Positions 1 through 11,847 of a DNA stretch of 64,000 nucleotides are shown piece after piece (the stretch's first letter is position 1; every line of letters starts with the position of its first letter). A model generated the notes under the pieces. It was not told the DNA's origin. It saw only the letters and a program-made list of their open reading frames with translations, and ran no database searches. This DNA comes from Tillus elongatus (taxonomy: Eukaryota > Arthropoda > Insecta > Coleoptera > Cleridae). The position numbers and the translations under genes are program-made. Location of the stretch: the NCBI GenBank assembly GCA_964006375.1, contig OZ023270.1, positions 57,104,536 through 57,168,535 of the forward strand. Reading direction: 5' to 3'.

Positions 1-1560
1 AAATTGTGGTTAAACCCATGCTCACATATGGATCTATAGCATGGTGGCCAAAAACGGAACATAGCTCAACACCAAGCAAATCGTAATAATTGATCTGTCT
101 TGGAATACCGTGAGCTATGGCACCATGCCCTACAGCTGCAAAAGCGGCAATGCTGAATCTTACTCCACTGCAGATATGCATGAAGAGGGAAGCAGTAGAC
201 TATGTCAAGCAAAAAAATTTAAACCAGGAGCCTTGGTTGGCAACTTGAATATTCTGGAAATTATTCCATTGGAGTCACTCTTCAAACCAACAGATCAAAT
301 GCCTGATAAACTGGACTTCATAGTTCCATTTGACGTGGTAATAAGTGACACCCAGGCACGAGACAGAGACAGTGAATGGCCGACAAACAACTCATTTGTA
401 TGATATACAGACGAACCTCGCCAAATGGAGGGAGCAGGACTGGAAATAAGAGGACCTAACTTTAGACTCTCTAAGTCCCTTGCAAAAACTTCCACCATCT
501 TTCAAGCAGAAATGCTTGCTATAAAACTCTGTGCACAGGGCTGCATACAAAGAAGACTCAAAGATAGAGGTCTACAACCTCTCAAACAGTCGGGCAGTAC
601 TAAAGACTCTGAAATATTTCAAAACCAAGTCTAAACTGACATGGGACTGTAAAACATTCTTGAAGCAACTGACTACAAACAAAGTAACTTTGATGTGGGT
701 AATGGGCATCCGGGCATTGAAGCAAATAAAGCAGATAGCTTAACCAAAAGCCAGGGGACCAGAACCTGTTCTGGGCGTGACAAAGAGCACTGCCAGGGGA
801 TCTATTAAGTCCTGGGTCAGAAATGAACATAAGGTGTGCTGGGCAGACTGCCCAGGGCTCAGACATGGGAAGCCAGCAATTGAGGAACCCAGTTCAAAGA
901 GGGCGGTGGAGCTGCTAAATCTTAGCAGAGGACATCTCAGGATCATAACAGGACTCTTGCCAGGACACATGGCTGTCAAGAAACACCTGCATAAAATGGG
1001 GCGGTTCGAGGGGGACCTGGCATGTATTCTTTGCGGCAAGGGGGAGGAATCAGCCCAGCACATCTTGTGCAAGTGTAAAGCTCTGGACCGTAAAAGACAA
1101 CTGATCTACGGACAGCCTAGACTGGAGACAGAGCAATATAAGACTTCACCCCACCAATTGCTGTGCAGCCTAGTTCAAGGCACAGTGATTTTGGAATTGG
1201 TGGAGTAGAAAAAACAAAGGGCATGTACAATAAGCCAAAGGCTGCGGTGCTATCGGGGCGGCAAAGATGCAGATGAGCCTTAAGGAAGAAAAAAATATAT
1301 ATCACCTTATGAAGATGGGTAAGGCGGACAGTGAAAACTGCAGACACTGCACTGAAGCAGCAGAAACAACAGAACATTTGCTATGCGACTGAATAGCTCA
1401 GTTCTGCAAGAAGCTTAAATACCTTGTAGGGGTGACTTTTAACACCCCAGGAAATAGGTAAAATAGCTCCTAAAAGAGTCAAAGCGCGAAATACCCATTG
1501 GGGTCGCAGTGCTGAGAGGCCAAAGGCCTACACGATTCATTAAGCAATCTACCATGGCAG
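1..1560 (+). mobile_element. LINE family B copy, chimeric with LINE family A (5'-truncated, broken)
   Basis: Bases 1-740 and 1290-1560 match the other copies of a LINE I call B (13.65-14.95, 48.75-53.87 and 60.16-61.85 kb): end of the RT region, an RNase H-like region and a 3' tail ending near ggcctacacgattcattaag. Bases ~745-1288 belong to a different LINE (A) and carry its RNase H C-terminus with the zinc motif CILCGKGEESAQHILC, its stop near 1208 and its A-rich 3' end (gagccttaaggaag then A's). The B reading frame has several stops and frameshifts. Both families encode RNase H, as R1/I-group LINEs do; the exact clade is not resolved. Confidence 0.8.
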
Positions 1561-2404
1561 AAATAAAAATGTATTACGTTCTATTTTTAAATACATGTCT
1601 ATGCCAAGAAATTTATGTATTTCTTTAAATGCAATGGCTGCTATAATATGAACAATATGATCTAATTTGCTTATATTTATTTATCAATTAAATGGGGTCA
1701 TAACACATAATAAAAACTAACAATTTTGATCTATATAAATTAAATACTGGTGGTAATAAAATAACTCGATGGAAATATTCTTCAAATTTTTCACTAAAGT
1801 AACTTTTTATAAAGAAATGAAAATTCACGCCCCAAAATGCTCATTTTAAAACCTGTAGTTTGTGAGGTACTAGCTTCAAAGCATCTGATTGGCCAAGCTT
1901 TCATCTTAAAATTATAAATCTGAATTACCAGCAGAGTCTCTGCAATACCGTCATAAACGTCACCAGTGATTCTAATATTTGGATTAAAATTAAAATGGCC
2001 ATTCTCAGCTGTCCTGATCACAGGAACACATTCCATGTATTACTGTGTGTTTTGACTGTTGGTTTTGTGAAACGTATTCCTGCAAAACTTTCAGTGACAC
2101 AAGGGCACAAACCACTCGCAGTCTTCTGTTGCAAGCGCAAACTATGTGTATTTTGTGACATAATGACCCTAAGTTTTAAATTCAAATTTATAGACTAACT
2201 TATTGCAATCATTGATAGTTTTTTTCTGCGATATTGACAACTTAAAAGACAAATAACTGGTGTGTCATATTCATACAAACTTGCGAAATACGCAATAAAA
2301 AAAAAGTGTTACAACCCCATTTTAAGCATTCCTAAGATGAAAAAAGGAAGAAGGAAAAAAATGAAGCTAAAAGTTTAGTGTAGATGCAAATCTATGATGC
2401 TTAC
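1561..2404. other. Intergenic/intronic A+T-rich sequence, nothing identified
   Basis: This stretch lies between the LINE and the most 3' Sos exon seen. It is A+T-rich with no coherent coding sequence on either strand. I specifically looked on the minus strand for the next Sos exon, expected to begin with a motif like FFENLNP, and did not find it. Confidence 0.6.
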
Positions 2405-2683
2405 CCTAATTTTTGGTTCAACGTTAAAACAATAAGGTTGATTTTGATATTGCTGTATTTCCCCAGTGATTTCCGCAACTTTTCTTCTCTTAAAGAAATT
2501 TATTAGTTGTGTATTAGGTAAAAAGTCTGGGTTTCCCTCTTCTATGTGAAGAATATTTGTTAAATACATTCCTAAAAATGGTACACAAGGCGGGTTGATA
2601 GACCTAAGTTTTTCTTGGTATCTCCTAAAATGATCATCCGATCGACATTCTTCTAACACTCGTTTATTTTGTTGATTAATAGC
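2405..2683 (-). CDS. Sos: Sos exon (Cdc25/RasGEF domain, part 3)
   Basis: The acceptor is ttttag|GC at 2684 and the donor is AGG|gtaagc at 2404. It is 93 codons in phase 0. It encodes [19 protein letters not shown], the helical-hairpin region that wedges into Ras, then [38 protein letters not shown] and [10 protein letters not shown]. The next exon, expected to finish the catalytic domain, is not present in 1-2404, so the rest of the gene lies outside the window. Confidence 0.95.
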
Positions 2684-2933
2684 CTAAAAAATTAGTAAAT
2701 GATTAGTTGCAAAATTATTTAGTCACACATGGTAATCAATGATATATAAGGAAAAGATAAAGTGTCTGCCAGAAATGAGGCCACTATGCAGGCCATTTTG
2801 CCTAATAAACTATTGTACCCTTTACTTTGACATACATGAGATTCGGTTGAGAGCAGGAATCGAACCCGTCACCTAGCAATGGAAATGTCAAAGCCGACAA
2901 ACTATCTTAGCTATTGAGTCAACACCCATTATA

Positions 2934-5128
2934 CAGGGTGATTCGCATAAGGATCGACACAGAGCAGATGCGCATGTAGGGGAACCCAAAATATTGTGAT
3001 TTAACGCAACTTACCCCTACACTAAGTTGCAATCCTGAGAAGTTATAGGCCTTCAAAGTGGGGTTTCTAATTTGAAAAAAAAATCAATATCACAGTTATG
3101 CTTGAACTTAGAAGAACTAAATTTGGTACACGTTTTGAATGTACCAAGAGCAATACCCGATGGTAATAAGAATTCAATTGAAGCATTTTAAAGGGTTGAT
3201 AAGGGATGATTCACCCATAAAACGTGAAAGAATGTTTTAAACCTATTCGCCGATTAAAAAAAAATATTATTTCACTTTATGGGGAATTTAATTCTAAAAT
3301 TTTTATTGCTCTTATTAATTTTCAAAAAACCTTGTCGTTTTCAACAAAATTCCGAATAACTAAATACACGTATTAGAGCAGTCTCATTTAAAATCATCGG
3401 AAATACAAACGTTCACTATGAAATTTAACTTCAGCTTTGACAATCAGGAAAATGAGACATTTTATTTTAGTAATATTTGCTGAGTGTTGTTAAAATGCCG
3501 GGGCAGTTTTCATTTAGAGAACAAGTTGATATGCTATTAGTGTTAGGTTTCTGTGAAGGAAACTACAGAAGAAGTGTTGAAGAATATAGATTTCCTCATC
3601 GTGTAATCCCTCATAGAAAAACATTTGCTAATGTTGAAAGACAGGCCCGAGAAACAGGCAAGTTTTTCAGTAATACCTGAGAACGTGCTACTGCAACCAG
3701 GGCACAAGACGAAGAACTTATTTTGAATACAATTGAAGATAACACACATATTAGTACTAGAAATCTATCTCGATAAACTGGCATATCGCAAACTTCTGTT
3801 CACTGAGTAATAAGACGTAATCTACTGCACTCATATCATATCCAAAAAGTGCAAGAATTGTTACCGGAAGATTTGGTTAAACGAGTGAATTTCTGTGAGT
3901 TTATTTTGCATCGAGAAATTAATTTTCAAAAGAAAATTCTTTTTACTGACGAAGCTTGTTTCACCTGCAGAGATATTACAAATTTACATAACCATCATCA
4001 ATATTCTGATGCAAACCCTCATTGAGTACCTCCTCGACATTTCTAACGCGAGTTTAAAATAAATGTTTGGATTGGTATTATTGATCGGTATTTAATTGGT
4101 CCAGTTATTTTACCAAATCGATTAAATGGCGAAACTTATTCAGAATTTCTCCAAAACAATCTCCTGGATCTACTCGACGAGGTGCCTCTACAACTTAGAC
4201 TGGAACATTGGTTTATGCATGATGGAGCACCGCCTCATTTCAGTATTTCTGTTAGAGACTATTTAAACCACCAGCATCCAAATAAATGGATCGGAAGAGG
4301 AAATAATTGCCCACAAGTTTGGCCTCCACGATCGCCAGACCTCAACAAATGTGACTTCTTTCTTTGAGGAATGTTAAAAAAAAATGTGTATTATTCGCGA
4401 ACTGCGTCTCTGGCCGAATTGTGGGATCGCTTTACACATAAATGCACACTCATTAGAAATAATCAACAGTTGTTGGATAGAGTAGACTTCAATTTTCAAT
4501 GAAGAATAAATTTAGGCCTGAGAGAGAACGGTGATCATTTTGAACAATTCCTGTAATTTATCGGTGCAAATGGTATGTTATTTCTATTGTTGAAGTTATT
4601 TGTTTTTCTATTAAATTATTCTTATTACAACCTTTTTCCTGATTGTCAAGTCTGACGTTAAACTTCATAGCCAACGTGTGAATTTCTGATGATTTTAAAT
4701 AACACAGCTCTAATACGTGTATTTAGTTCTTCAAAATTTTGTTGAAAAAGTTTTTTGAAAATTACTAAGAGTAATAAAAGTTTTAGAACGAAATCCCCAT
4801 AAAATGAAATAATCTTTTTTTAAATCCGCCAATAGATTAAAAAATTCTGCCACCTTTTAAGGGTGAATTATCCCTTATCAACCCTTAAAAATGCTTCAAT
4901 TGAATTCTTATTACTGTCGATTATTGCTCTTGGTATACTCAAAACGTGTACCAAATTTAGTTATTCTAAGTTCAAGCATAACTGACATTGATTTTTTTTC
5001 GAAATTAGAAACCCCACTTTGAAGGCACATAACTTGTCAGGGATGCAACTTAGTATAGAGGTAAGTTGCGCCAAATCACAATATTTTGGGTTCCCCTATG
5101 TGCCTCTGCTCTGTGTCGGTTGACAATT
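2934..5128 (+). mobile_element. Mariner-superfamily transposon with ~500 bp terminal inverted repeats
   Basis: The left end CAGGGTGATTCGCATAAG at 2934 follows a TA at 2932-2933. Bases 2950-3453 reappear inverted at about 4632-5128, including the gaccgacacagagcag-type outer motif, the AAACCCCACTTTGAAGGC block and the GACAATCAGGAAAA inner edge. The outermost ~20 bp are missing or diverged at the right end. Between the repeats lies a decayed transposase. The long inverted repeats are old: many substitutions and small indels separate them. Tc1/mariner elements normally have repeats of tens of bases, so a ~500 bp pair is unusual. Confidence 0.85.
3477..4556 (+). pseudogene. Degenerate mariner-superfamily transposase (HTH + DDE)
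   Basis: The first readable part has FREQVDMLLVLGFCEGNYRR and FPHRVIPHRKTF, a helix-turn-helix region of the type found in many arthropod mariner-like transposases. After stops and frameshifts the catalytic part follows: LFTDEACF (first Asp), WFMHDGAPPHFS (second Asp), and VWPPRSPDLNKCDFFL near 4315-4365 (third acidic residue), then a stop where W is usual. The tail continues to about ENGDHFEQFL. At least four in-frame stops make it inactive. The ORF sits wholly between the two long inverted repeats. Confidence 0.82.
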
Positions 5129-5900
5129 TTTTCAATTTGACAGACTTCAAATTTTGATAAACAATAATTTACTTTACGATATTCCATTATTTCTGTCTTC
5201 AGCTAAAACAAATACAGACAGTTGTTGGGTTCAGACAAACCCAGATAGGAGGGGGGATGAGATCTCTAGGGAATGGAATAACACCTGGAGGTTAAGGCCT
5301 CGACTGTAAGTTTCAAAGCAGACAAACAACTTCGCTTGGATGCTGCTGGGAGTGGGACTTCATATAATACCACCTTGAGTCAGACACCCATGTTGGGTCC
5401 AGACAAACCCAGAAATAGGCTGCTTTCTCTCTTCAAAACGGACAAGCAACCTCAGATAGATGGTAGAACATCTCAACAAGATGATAAAAAAGGCCCGAAA
5501 GACACTGCCAAACCAACTTTATGAATATTGGCTACCACATAGTTGGGTTTGATGTGTAAAATTTAGGCAGTTAGACCTGAGCTACAATAGACCTAAGGTC
5601 ACAGTCCACTCACCATTGAATATTATAATCTAAGGAGCACACCCAAATGCAGTAATAGACCAAAAAACCAACATATGTTGATGATGACTTGCTCACGCAA
5701 GCTTAACATATTCTATTGATACAAAATAATAGTAAATTTGATTTCTGCAGTCTGCAAATGGAAAAACATGTTTAATGAAAATATAAAGAAAAATACCTCT
5801 TGAAAAAAAAAAAAAAAACAAAAAAACAAATCAACAAAGTTTCCCTTGTTTTGATTCAAGGTTTGTAGCGCGGACCTCACATAAACCTTACTAGGCAGCA
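5129..5900. other. Unassigned sequence with a two-copy internal motif
   Basis: The motif TTGGGTTCAGACAAACCCAG occurs at about 5227 and a one-base variant at about 5394, each followed by similar Lys/Asp-rich coding potential. A 62-codon ORF at 5336-5524 (GTSYNTTLSQTPMLGPDKP) spans the second copy. It resembles the 5' part of some LINEs in style, but I cannot assign it. The rest is A-rich and contains nothing recognisable. Confidence 0.3.
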
Positions 5901-7434
5901 CTGCACCCAGGTCCTAGATAGTGTTGAGGCAATTGAGTACATCTCTTTGTAGTAATAGTACTGAGGAGGTTGGCACCAGGCCCCAATGGGCCCTTTTTCA
6001 TTAATCCAGACAACGAACAACCATAATCTAATTATTCTCTATTCCTTTCAGTAAATCTCCCTGACCTTTGAATGAAGGAAATGACGTTTGAATATGATGA
6101 TGAAAAAAGAGCTCAGTTCATTTTTTTGAAGCACAATTGACCTGAAAATTGCTGCTCAGAGTTTTCTCATCGCTTCAAATTCGCACAAGTATGGTTTCTG
6201 ACTCATATTACAAACAAATGGGATTTGTCTCTATCAACATGAAAGTGAGGTGTCTCCTCAACATGTAGTGGTCTCTAAGAACTCAAATTAATTGATGGAG
6301 ACATATCCGACTTCAGCCTAGCAGCCGTTTGTGTTTTATCTGACCAGAAAAAGGTTTTTGTCTGTCTACAGCCACAAATAATGTCCTCCAGTGATTTGTT
6401 CTAGTTGTCAACCCCCACTAATTTCCTACCTATGTATAAAGTTGGCATCCGCCTATAGCAAGGATTCTGCGAAACGAGTTTTATAATATTGTTTGTTCCC
6501 TCATACTTTTCTATCGTATAATACTTTGGGACCACACCAGCTGAATACATCTTGTCATGGTGAGCTCCTCTAGGGCGTCTGCACATTCCTTAATCAGCAC
6601 GAAGCTGATTTTGGATGAGTCCATCAGCCTAAGATCACTGAAGGGTCTCAGCGTCTTTCTTGTCACTTATTCTCACTTCCTGTCCAATAGCTGCAAACAG
6701 AAGTGCGTAATCTCAGCCTCAAGTATTGTGATGTATATGCCAAGAGAACAGTGCTTTATGCATATTCCAGTACCAGAGGCGTGTATTTAATTAAGGTGCA
6801 ATCCACTAGAGAAATAGAACAAATTATGGAAAATAGCCTTTGTTCTTCCAGTCCTCCCTGTTATAAATTCGAAGATTGAATGCTTTAGCCTAATTTTGTC
6901 CTTTATGTTTTTCACCTTATTGTGGAAATTGGGATATGCTTTTCACTTTTTTGGCAATAAGTGCATGTCCAGCAGTCACCACTTCTCTATGCCAGTTGCC
7001 AGAGTCCCAATTCTCATGTATGACTCCTTCCTTTTTAAGGCAGATCACAAGCTAAGGCAGCATCAGTTTGACTTCCAATGTGACAGCTGGTATCATCATC
7101 ATGGTGCCCAGTGATGCCTAAGCAGGCCTGCATTTGTATATGGCCAGCTTGCGGGTGCTGATATGATTCACACTGGTCCATCAGACCATTGACTCATATA
7201 AGACCATCTGCTTAATGATCAAAGTGGAAAATCCATTGCGTAATCCTTAAGCTTAAATCCAGGTCTTGCCAGCAACCCCGCAGAGTTGCACAAGGCTGTG
7301 GATAATAATCAGCGACAACTGGCTGCTTACAATTGGAACACGTTAAAGACATTTGCAGCAATCATTTTGTCATAAAAGGCACATGATCACAGTTATTCAA
7401 CCTTTATCTAAAACCAGTGTATGTTCATACTTAC
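5901..7434. other. Sos intron sequence, nothing identified
   Basis: No domain, splice pattern or transposon end was recognised on either strand. Short ORFs exist (for example 6557-6790 plus) but show no motif. The sequence is slightly less A+T-rich than the other introns, which could mean an old decayed repeat. Confidence 0.4.
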
Positions 7435-7617
7435 TTGGAATGTAAACCTAAGTCTGTGTACAGCTGCTGAACCCATTGCAGAAACAATAGCTAATACTCC
7501 ATTAAAATTATTAATATCATTCAAGGCAATCATAATTTCTATTATCCTATTAACAATAGCAACACGCTCTTCAAAATTTTTTGTTTCAACTATATTTTTC
7601 TCCAACCACCTTGTAAA
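7435..7617 (-). CDS. Sos: Sos exon (Cdc25/RasGEF domain, part 2)
   Basis: The acceptor is ttttag|TT at 7618 and the donor is CAA|gtaagt at 7434. It is 61 codons in phase 0. The translation starts [20 protein letters not shown] and continues [20 protein letters not shown] and [13 protein letters not shown], the core RasGEF helices. Compared with other Sos proteins the residues after VHRL read RFTFQ where DHTFE/Q is usual; this is a small local change. Confidence 0.95.
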
Positions 7618-8057
7618 CTAAAACAAGAAATTTCAATTAACATTTTTGGTATGGTTAAAAAAAAAACATAATTACAAAACACCCAAGTCCAGCTAAAAAT
7701 AGGTCTAATTTGAGACTTTTTCAAAAGACAGCCTTTGAGATTCTATTTTGTTGACTTTCCTGCGCATATATTTTTAATGTAGTGTAACAAATCAAATTAA
7801 ACCTTATTCCCCAATAAGTACACAATAGAAAAAGTAAAACAAACCTATATAAATTTAAGTTATACAATAAAATAAAAATAACTAAAAACTCTTGAAATTT
7901 GTGTTTTAAGTAAAATTTAGGAAAGACAAAATTTTACATAACAACAATAAATAAAGAAGTCATTTTGATACACTGCAAAAGAGGGTGTGCGAAGATTTGA
8001 ACTGAACCCAAAATCAAACCCTCTGTTCTTCAAAATTGTAGGCGCTAGGCAATGTTA

Positions 8058-8880
8058 AGCCCGCCATACACGTTCCGGCAGGCCTGTCAGTTATGCCTCA
8101 ACTGTTTACCGGATACCGACCGCCCGTTGACCTGAAACCTCCATACACCTACCGGTAAGCCATACGGCATCATCAGTTGAGTCCAGGCCACGGCAAGTAT
8201 CTTTTAGTCGAAATTTACTAATTTCCATGTGTATTTTTAAATAATGTTCCTCAGTGATGAAGATAATTGTGCGATTTTCGCTTTATTGGCCGTTTTCGAG
8301 GCAAATAAAAAACTGAGAAAAAAAGGTGAGGCGCAGTGCAAAAAGTGGTTGCTGATGAGAAACACGGGTTCACACATTAATTTACTGAACAAATTGAAGG
8401 TGACCCCAAAGGATTGACACAACTATCTCCGAATGGACGAAAGTACGTACCTACAACTCTTATCATTGGTTGCTCCGTTGATTGAGAAACAAAATACTGT
8501 TACGAGAACTGCGATATCCCCTCATGAGCGACTGATTGCAACACTGGGGTTCCTAGCAACTGGAAGAAGTTTTGAGGATCTCAAGTTTTCTACGATCATA
8601 TCACCTCAAGCACTTGGTAGAATTTGCCAACATTTTTCGACATAACAATGCAGCTGCTAGGATCTAGTGAACTCGCACAATGCTTTGCAGTTGGGAAGTC
8701 AGGTGATCACCGGCCTGACGAGTCACCCCCACACACGTACCGACTTGTCTGAACTCACTTCAGGCCAGCCGGCTGGACGATCGTATTTTCGTTCGATCAC
8801 AGGCCGCCGGAACAGTCGGAACTGAGAGGGCAGCTGGACCCCACTCACGTTCCGGCTACCGGTACGTGTATGGCGTGCCC
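8058..8880 (+). mobile_element. PIF/Harbinger element, truncated, non-autonomous
   Basis: The left end GCCCGCCATACACGTTCCGG and the right end CCGGTACGTGTATGGCGTGC are inverted repeats, flanked by TTAA-type sequence on both sides (3-bp TAA/TTA duplication), as expected for PIF/Harbinger. Subterminal sequence is rich in CCGGC/GCCGG palindromes. Inside, 8433-8645 encodes the transposase N-terminus. The DDE catalytic half and the Myb-like partner gene are missing. It is inserted in the older hAT-like element. Confidence 0.8.
8433..8645 (+). pseudogene. PIF/Harbinger transposase, N-terminal fragment
   Basis: The 70-residue ORF starts MDESTYLQLLSLVAPLIEKQ and contains RTAISPHERLIATLGFLATG and FEDLKFSTIISPQALGRI, the conserved N-terminal helices of Harbinger (DDE_4 type) transposases. 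It stops before the catalytic residues. An in-frame upstream segment (about 8245-8410, minus and plus both open) may be the first exon; I cannot confirm a splice. Alone it cannot be an active nuclease. Confidence 0.75.
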
Positions 8881-9072
8881 TTAAATAGTGCATACTTCTA
8901 AGTTTGTGGCTCAAATTACTTCGAAATTGAGCTTTACAGGCATTCAATGCTGTCAAAGGTAACAAAGTTGCAACTCAGTAACGGAGCTTTAAACTCTGTA
9001 TTGGTCCCATTGGGTCTATAGCATAATTTCAGTGGATTTCACTCATGTATAATTTCCTGAGTTGGTAGTCAT

Positions 9073-9280
9073 CGCTGAGCTGGCCTTAGGACACCTGCGT
9101 TATTCTTTGACAGATGTACCGCCCCAGTCAAACCCTCGACTGGCGGTGTCCTCGAATCGGATCACGCAGGAGCCTAATACGGTGACCGTAACACTGACGC
9201 GAATGCCAACGGAACGTAACCGCGCGAAACGGAACGCACCGAAAGACGCCGGTTACAAAACACTGTGACAGCCGTCGCTC
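9073..9280 (-). pseudogene. 28S rRNA fragment
   Basis: The minus strand reads ...GACTGGGGCGGTACATCTGT followed by CAAAGAATAACGCAGGTGTC and CTAAGGCCAGCTCAGCG, an exact run of the highly conserved large-subunit rRNA core. The match ends sharply at 9072/9073, inside CTCAGCGA. Beyond the core (higher coordinates), a G+C-rich stretch with GTATTAGGCTCCTGCGTGAT and short hairpins looks like the adjoining variable expansion segment, perhaps as far as 9320. It is a small dispersed fragment, not a working rRNA gene, and lies inside the old hAT-like element. Confidence 0.85.
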
Positions 9281-9381
9281 TTGAGCGAACGGCACACGCG
9301 TTCCGCCTCACCGAGTAAGTAAAGAAACGATGAAAATATTTGAAAGAAACTGAAAATCTGCTACAACCAAGAATCACCATA

Positions 9382-9680
9382 TCGTCATTATTCCTGGGAA
9401 TTTTGAAAAAAGTAAGTTTCACATGTGAACATAGATGAACAAGATGTTTTTATGGGTTTGTTTTTAACTAAAGTAGTAAGATTGATACATCGTTTGAATC
9501 CTTAATTTTTTTCTATCTAACCATGTATAATTCCAATATGGCGGCCATAAGAAAAACGAAATATGGTGGTGGTAACTCAGAATCTAGTAGACGAAATAAA
9601 TCATAAATCAGATGAAAATATAGATAAATATATATGCTAATGTGGAACTTACTTTGTTTTTCAAAATTCCAGGAATAACG
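9382..9680. mobile_element. MITE with ~40 bp inverted repeats
   Basis: TTATTCCTGGGAATTTTGAA at about 9387 continues into aaagtaagtt. The same sequence is inverted at 9640-9680 (aacttactttgtttttc, then AAAATTCCAGGAATAACG). The ~300 bp unit is non-coding. No clear target-site duplication was seen. Confidence 0.55.
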
Positions 9681-9834
9681 AAGTTATAAACATTCTTGGT
9701 TTTGACAGATTTTCAGTTTTCTCAAATATTTTCAGAACTGGTGATTTTTCCCCGAAATTTTGAACGACCTTTTAATAGGCTTACAATTACGCAACTTTTC
9801 TCCATTAACCGACCTTGTAACTCCTCAAATAAAA

Positions 9835-9935
9835 AAGATACCCAAGGACACTTGGTGCACCCTGTATACCTATCATGCTCACTTTTGACCCCCCCAATCT
9901 TACAGACTGTCAAAACTGCCTAGATAATAGAAAAA
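9835..9935. mobile_element. Solo mariner-type transposon end
   Basis: The sequence gcaccctgtatacc near 9857 matches the CACCCTGTA outer end of mariner-superfamily elements in this window. The partner end was not located. It is probably a relic of a MITE. Confidence 0.35.
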
Positions 9936-10298
9936 AAGTTCGGAATGCAGCAAGTGCATTATGGTAGTGAATTTTTATTAAATGCTTCAAATTTGAATAA
10001 CTCAATTTTCTATAAACTCAGAAAGTTGAATTTTGGTACGTTGTAAGGTCTCTTCTAAGGCAATATATTCATTAAATTTCATTATAACAGCTTTGTAATG
10101 TTCGGAAAAAAATTTTTTCCGAAAGAAAACTCAAAATTTTCCCGGAAAACCCCGTCCGATTTTCCTGGATAACGAATTCATCCAAGCCATTAATAAAAGA
10201 AAGGCGCTTGCCAAGTTTAATCGAAATCGGTTAATTATTTTTTGAGTTATCGGATGGATACATACATACATAAATACATACATAAATGCATGCATGCA

Positions 10299-10415
<117 letters not shown>

Positions 10416-10690
10416 ATATAAAAATTGAAACTGACCCCGGATATGGGTCCTAGTTCGCGCTCATTTGAAATTTTTTTTGCAAAGTCTCACCATCAATACC
10501 TCTCTATTAATTAATTTTTTTAAAATAAAAATTCATTAGAAGTGTTTTCAATGCACCTTTTAGTGAATTTTCTTAAAAAAAATTCACTAATGAGGAGATC
10601 TCGACTTTCGAATTTTGAAAAAATTTCTTCAAATGAGCGCTATTTAGGACCCCCGGAACCCAAATCCGAGGTCAGTTTCAGACTTTATAT

Positions 10691-10693
<3 letters not shown>

Positions 10694-10778
<85 letters not shown>
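10694..10778. repeat. (TA)n microsatellite
   Basis: About 85 bp of TA dinucleotides. The sequence just outside it and outside the 10302-10413 tract is related in inverted orientation (aaaattgaaactgacccc against gtcagtttcag), so the pair bounds a ~280 bp inverted unit. Confidence 0.95.
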
Positions 10779-10781
<3 letters not shown>

Positions 10782-10832
10782 ACACCTATAACTTAAAAAA
10801 TAATGGACCGATTTTGATAAACTTTGGCACAT

Positions 10833-11430
10833 ACCTTCCTTTCGCAAGTCGCTTGGATAAGTTCGTTAGCCAGGAAAATCCGCCGAGGTTTTCCCGGAAA
10901 ATTTTGTGTTTTCTTTCGAAAAAAATCGAAAAAAATTTATATGTCGAAAATTAACAAAGTAAGGGCAACCAAATTTCATACGCGGGTTTATATCATTAGA
11001 GGCAAGTCACCTACCAAAATTCAGCTCCGTAGGTTAAATGATAAAAAAGTTACAGGCATCCAAAGAAAAATAAATTTGGGTTCTCCTCAAAACGTCAAAA
11101 TCGCGACTTTAAACGTCAAAATTGGTGAGTACCTTCCTTTTGCAAGTGGCTTGGATATGTTCGTTATCCAGGAAAATACGACGAGGTTTTCCCGGAAAAT
11201 TTTGAGTTTTCTTTCGAAAAAAATTTATATCTCCAAAATTAACAAAGTAAGGGCAACCAAATTTTATACGCGGGTTTATATCATTATAGGAAAGTTACCT
11301 ACCAAAATTTAGCTCTATAGGTCAAAAGACAAAAAAGTTATAGGCATTTAAACAAAAATAAATTGGGGTTTTTCACAAAATGTCAAAGTTGCGATTTAAA
11401 ACGTCAAAAATTGGCAACATTTAGGAAAAG
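10833..11430. repeat. Two-unit tandem repeat, period about 298 bp
   Basis: ACCTTCCTTT at 10833 recurs at 11131, and the 298 bp that follow are closely similar: GAGGTTTTCCCGGAAAATTT, AACAAAGTAAGGGCAACCAA and acgcgggtttatatcatta appear in both. A 162-codon ORF running through both units is frame luck rather than a gene, because substitutions between the units do not favour synonymous sites. Related sequence in the opposite orientation is at 10080-10250 and 58990-59220. Confidence 0.8.
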
Positions 11431-11845
11431 AACTTGAATCTAATACGGGTATGGAAAGAAAATGTCTCAAAAAGAATGTTTTACAAACCCTGAAGTCTTA
11501 GTTTCAACCGTTATTGTCCTTCATTTTACTAAAATATTTCCAGAAAATTCATTTCAAATAGACCCTTTCTCTGATGCTTGGCAGTAGCCTTAGCTATATA
11601 GAATTTTCGTAAAAAATTAATAAAGCTCAATATATCCGTTATTATACAAAATATGAAAAAAATAATTATATATTAATTATAGGGTGTCTTGAGCTACATC
11701 TTAAAAAATTATTTCTACAATCACAGGGTGGCCCATAAGTCGTTGGTGATACAAATTTTCTAATTTTTTTAATCAAACACGCCTTATGTTATTGCATTTT
11801 TGCATTTTCCATCGAAATATAATGCATGTTTGTAAGAACAAAAAT
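11431..11845. other. Non-coding sequence with a mariner-type end
   Basis: The sequence acagggtggcccataag near 11725 looks like a mariner-superfamily terminus, but no partner was found. The rest holds nothing recognisable. Confidence 0.35.
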
Positions 11846-11847
11846 TC

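Noticed and set aside
6401..6790. Possible RT-like segment on the minus strand (VLIKECADAL)
   Set aside because: A ten-residue resemblance to LINE RT fingers without any other RT motif nearby; too weak to call.
10824..11312. 162-codon ORF across the 298-bp tandem repeat
   Set aside because: Differences between the units are not concentrated at synonymous positions and no domain is visible; the repeat is non-coding elsewhere.
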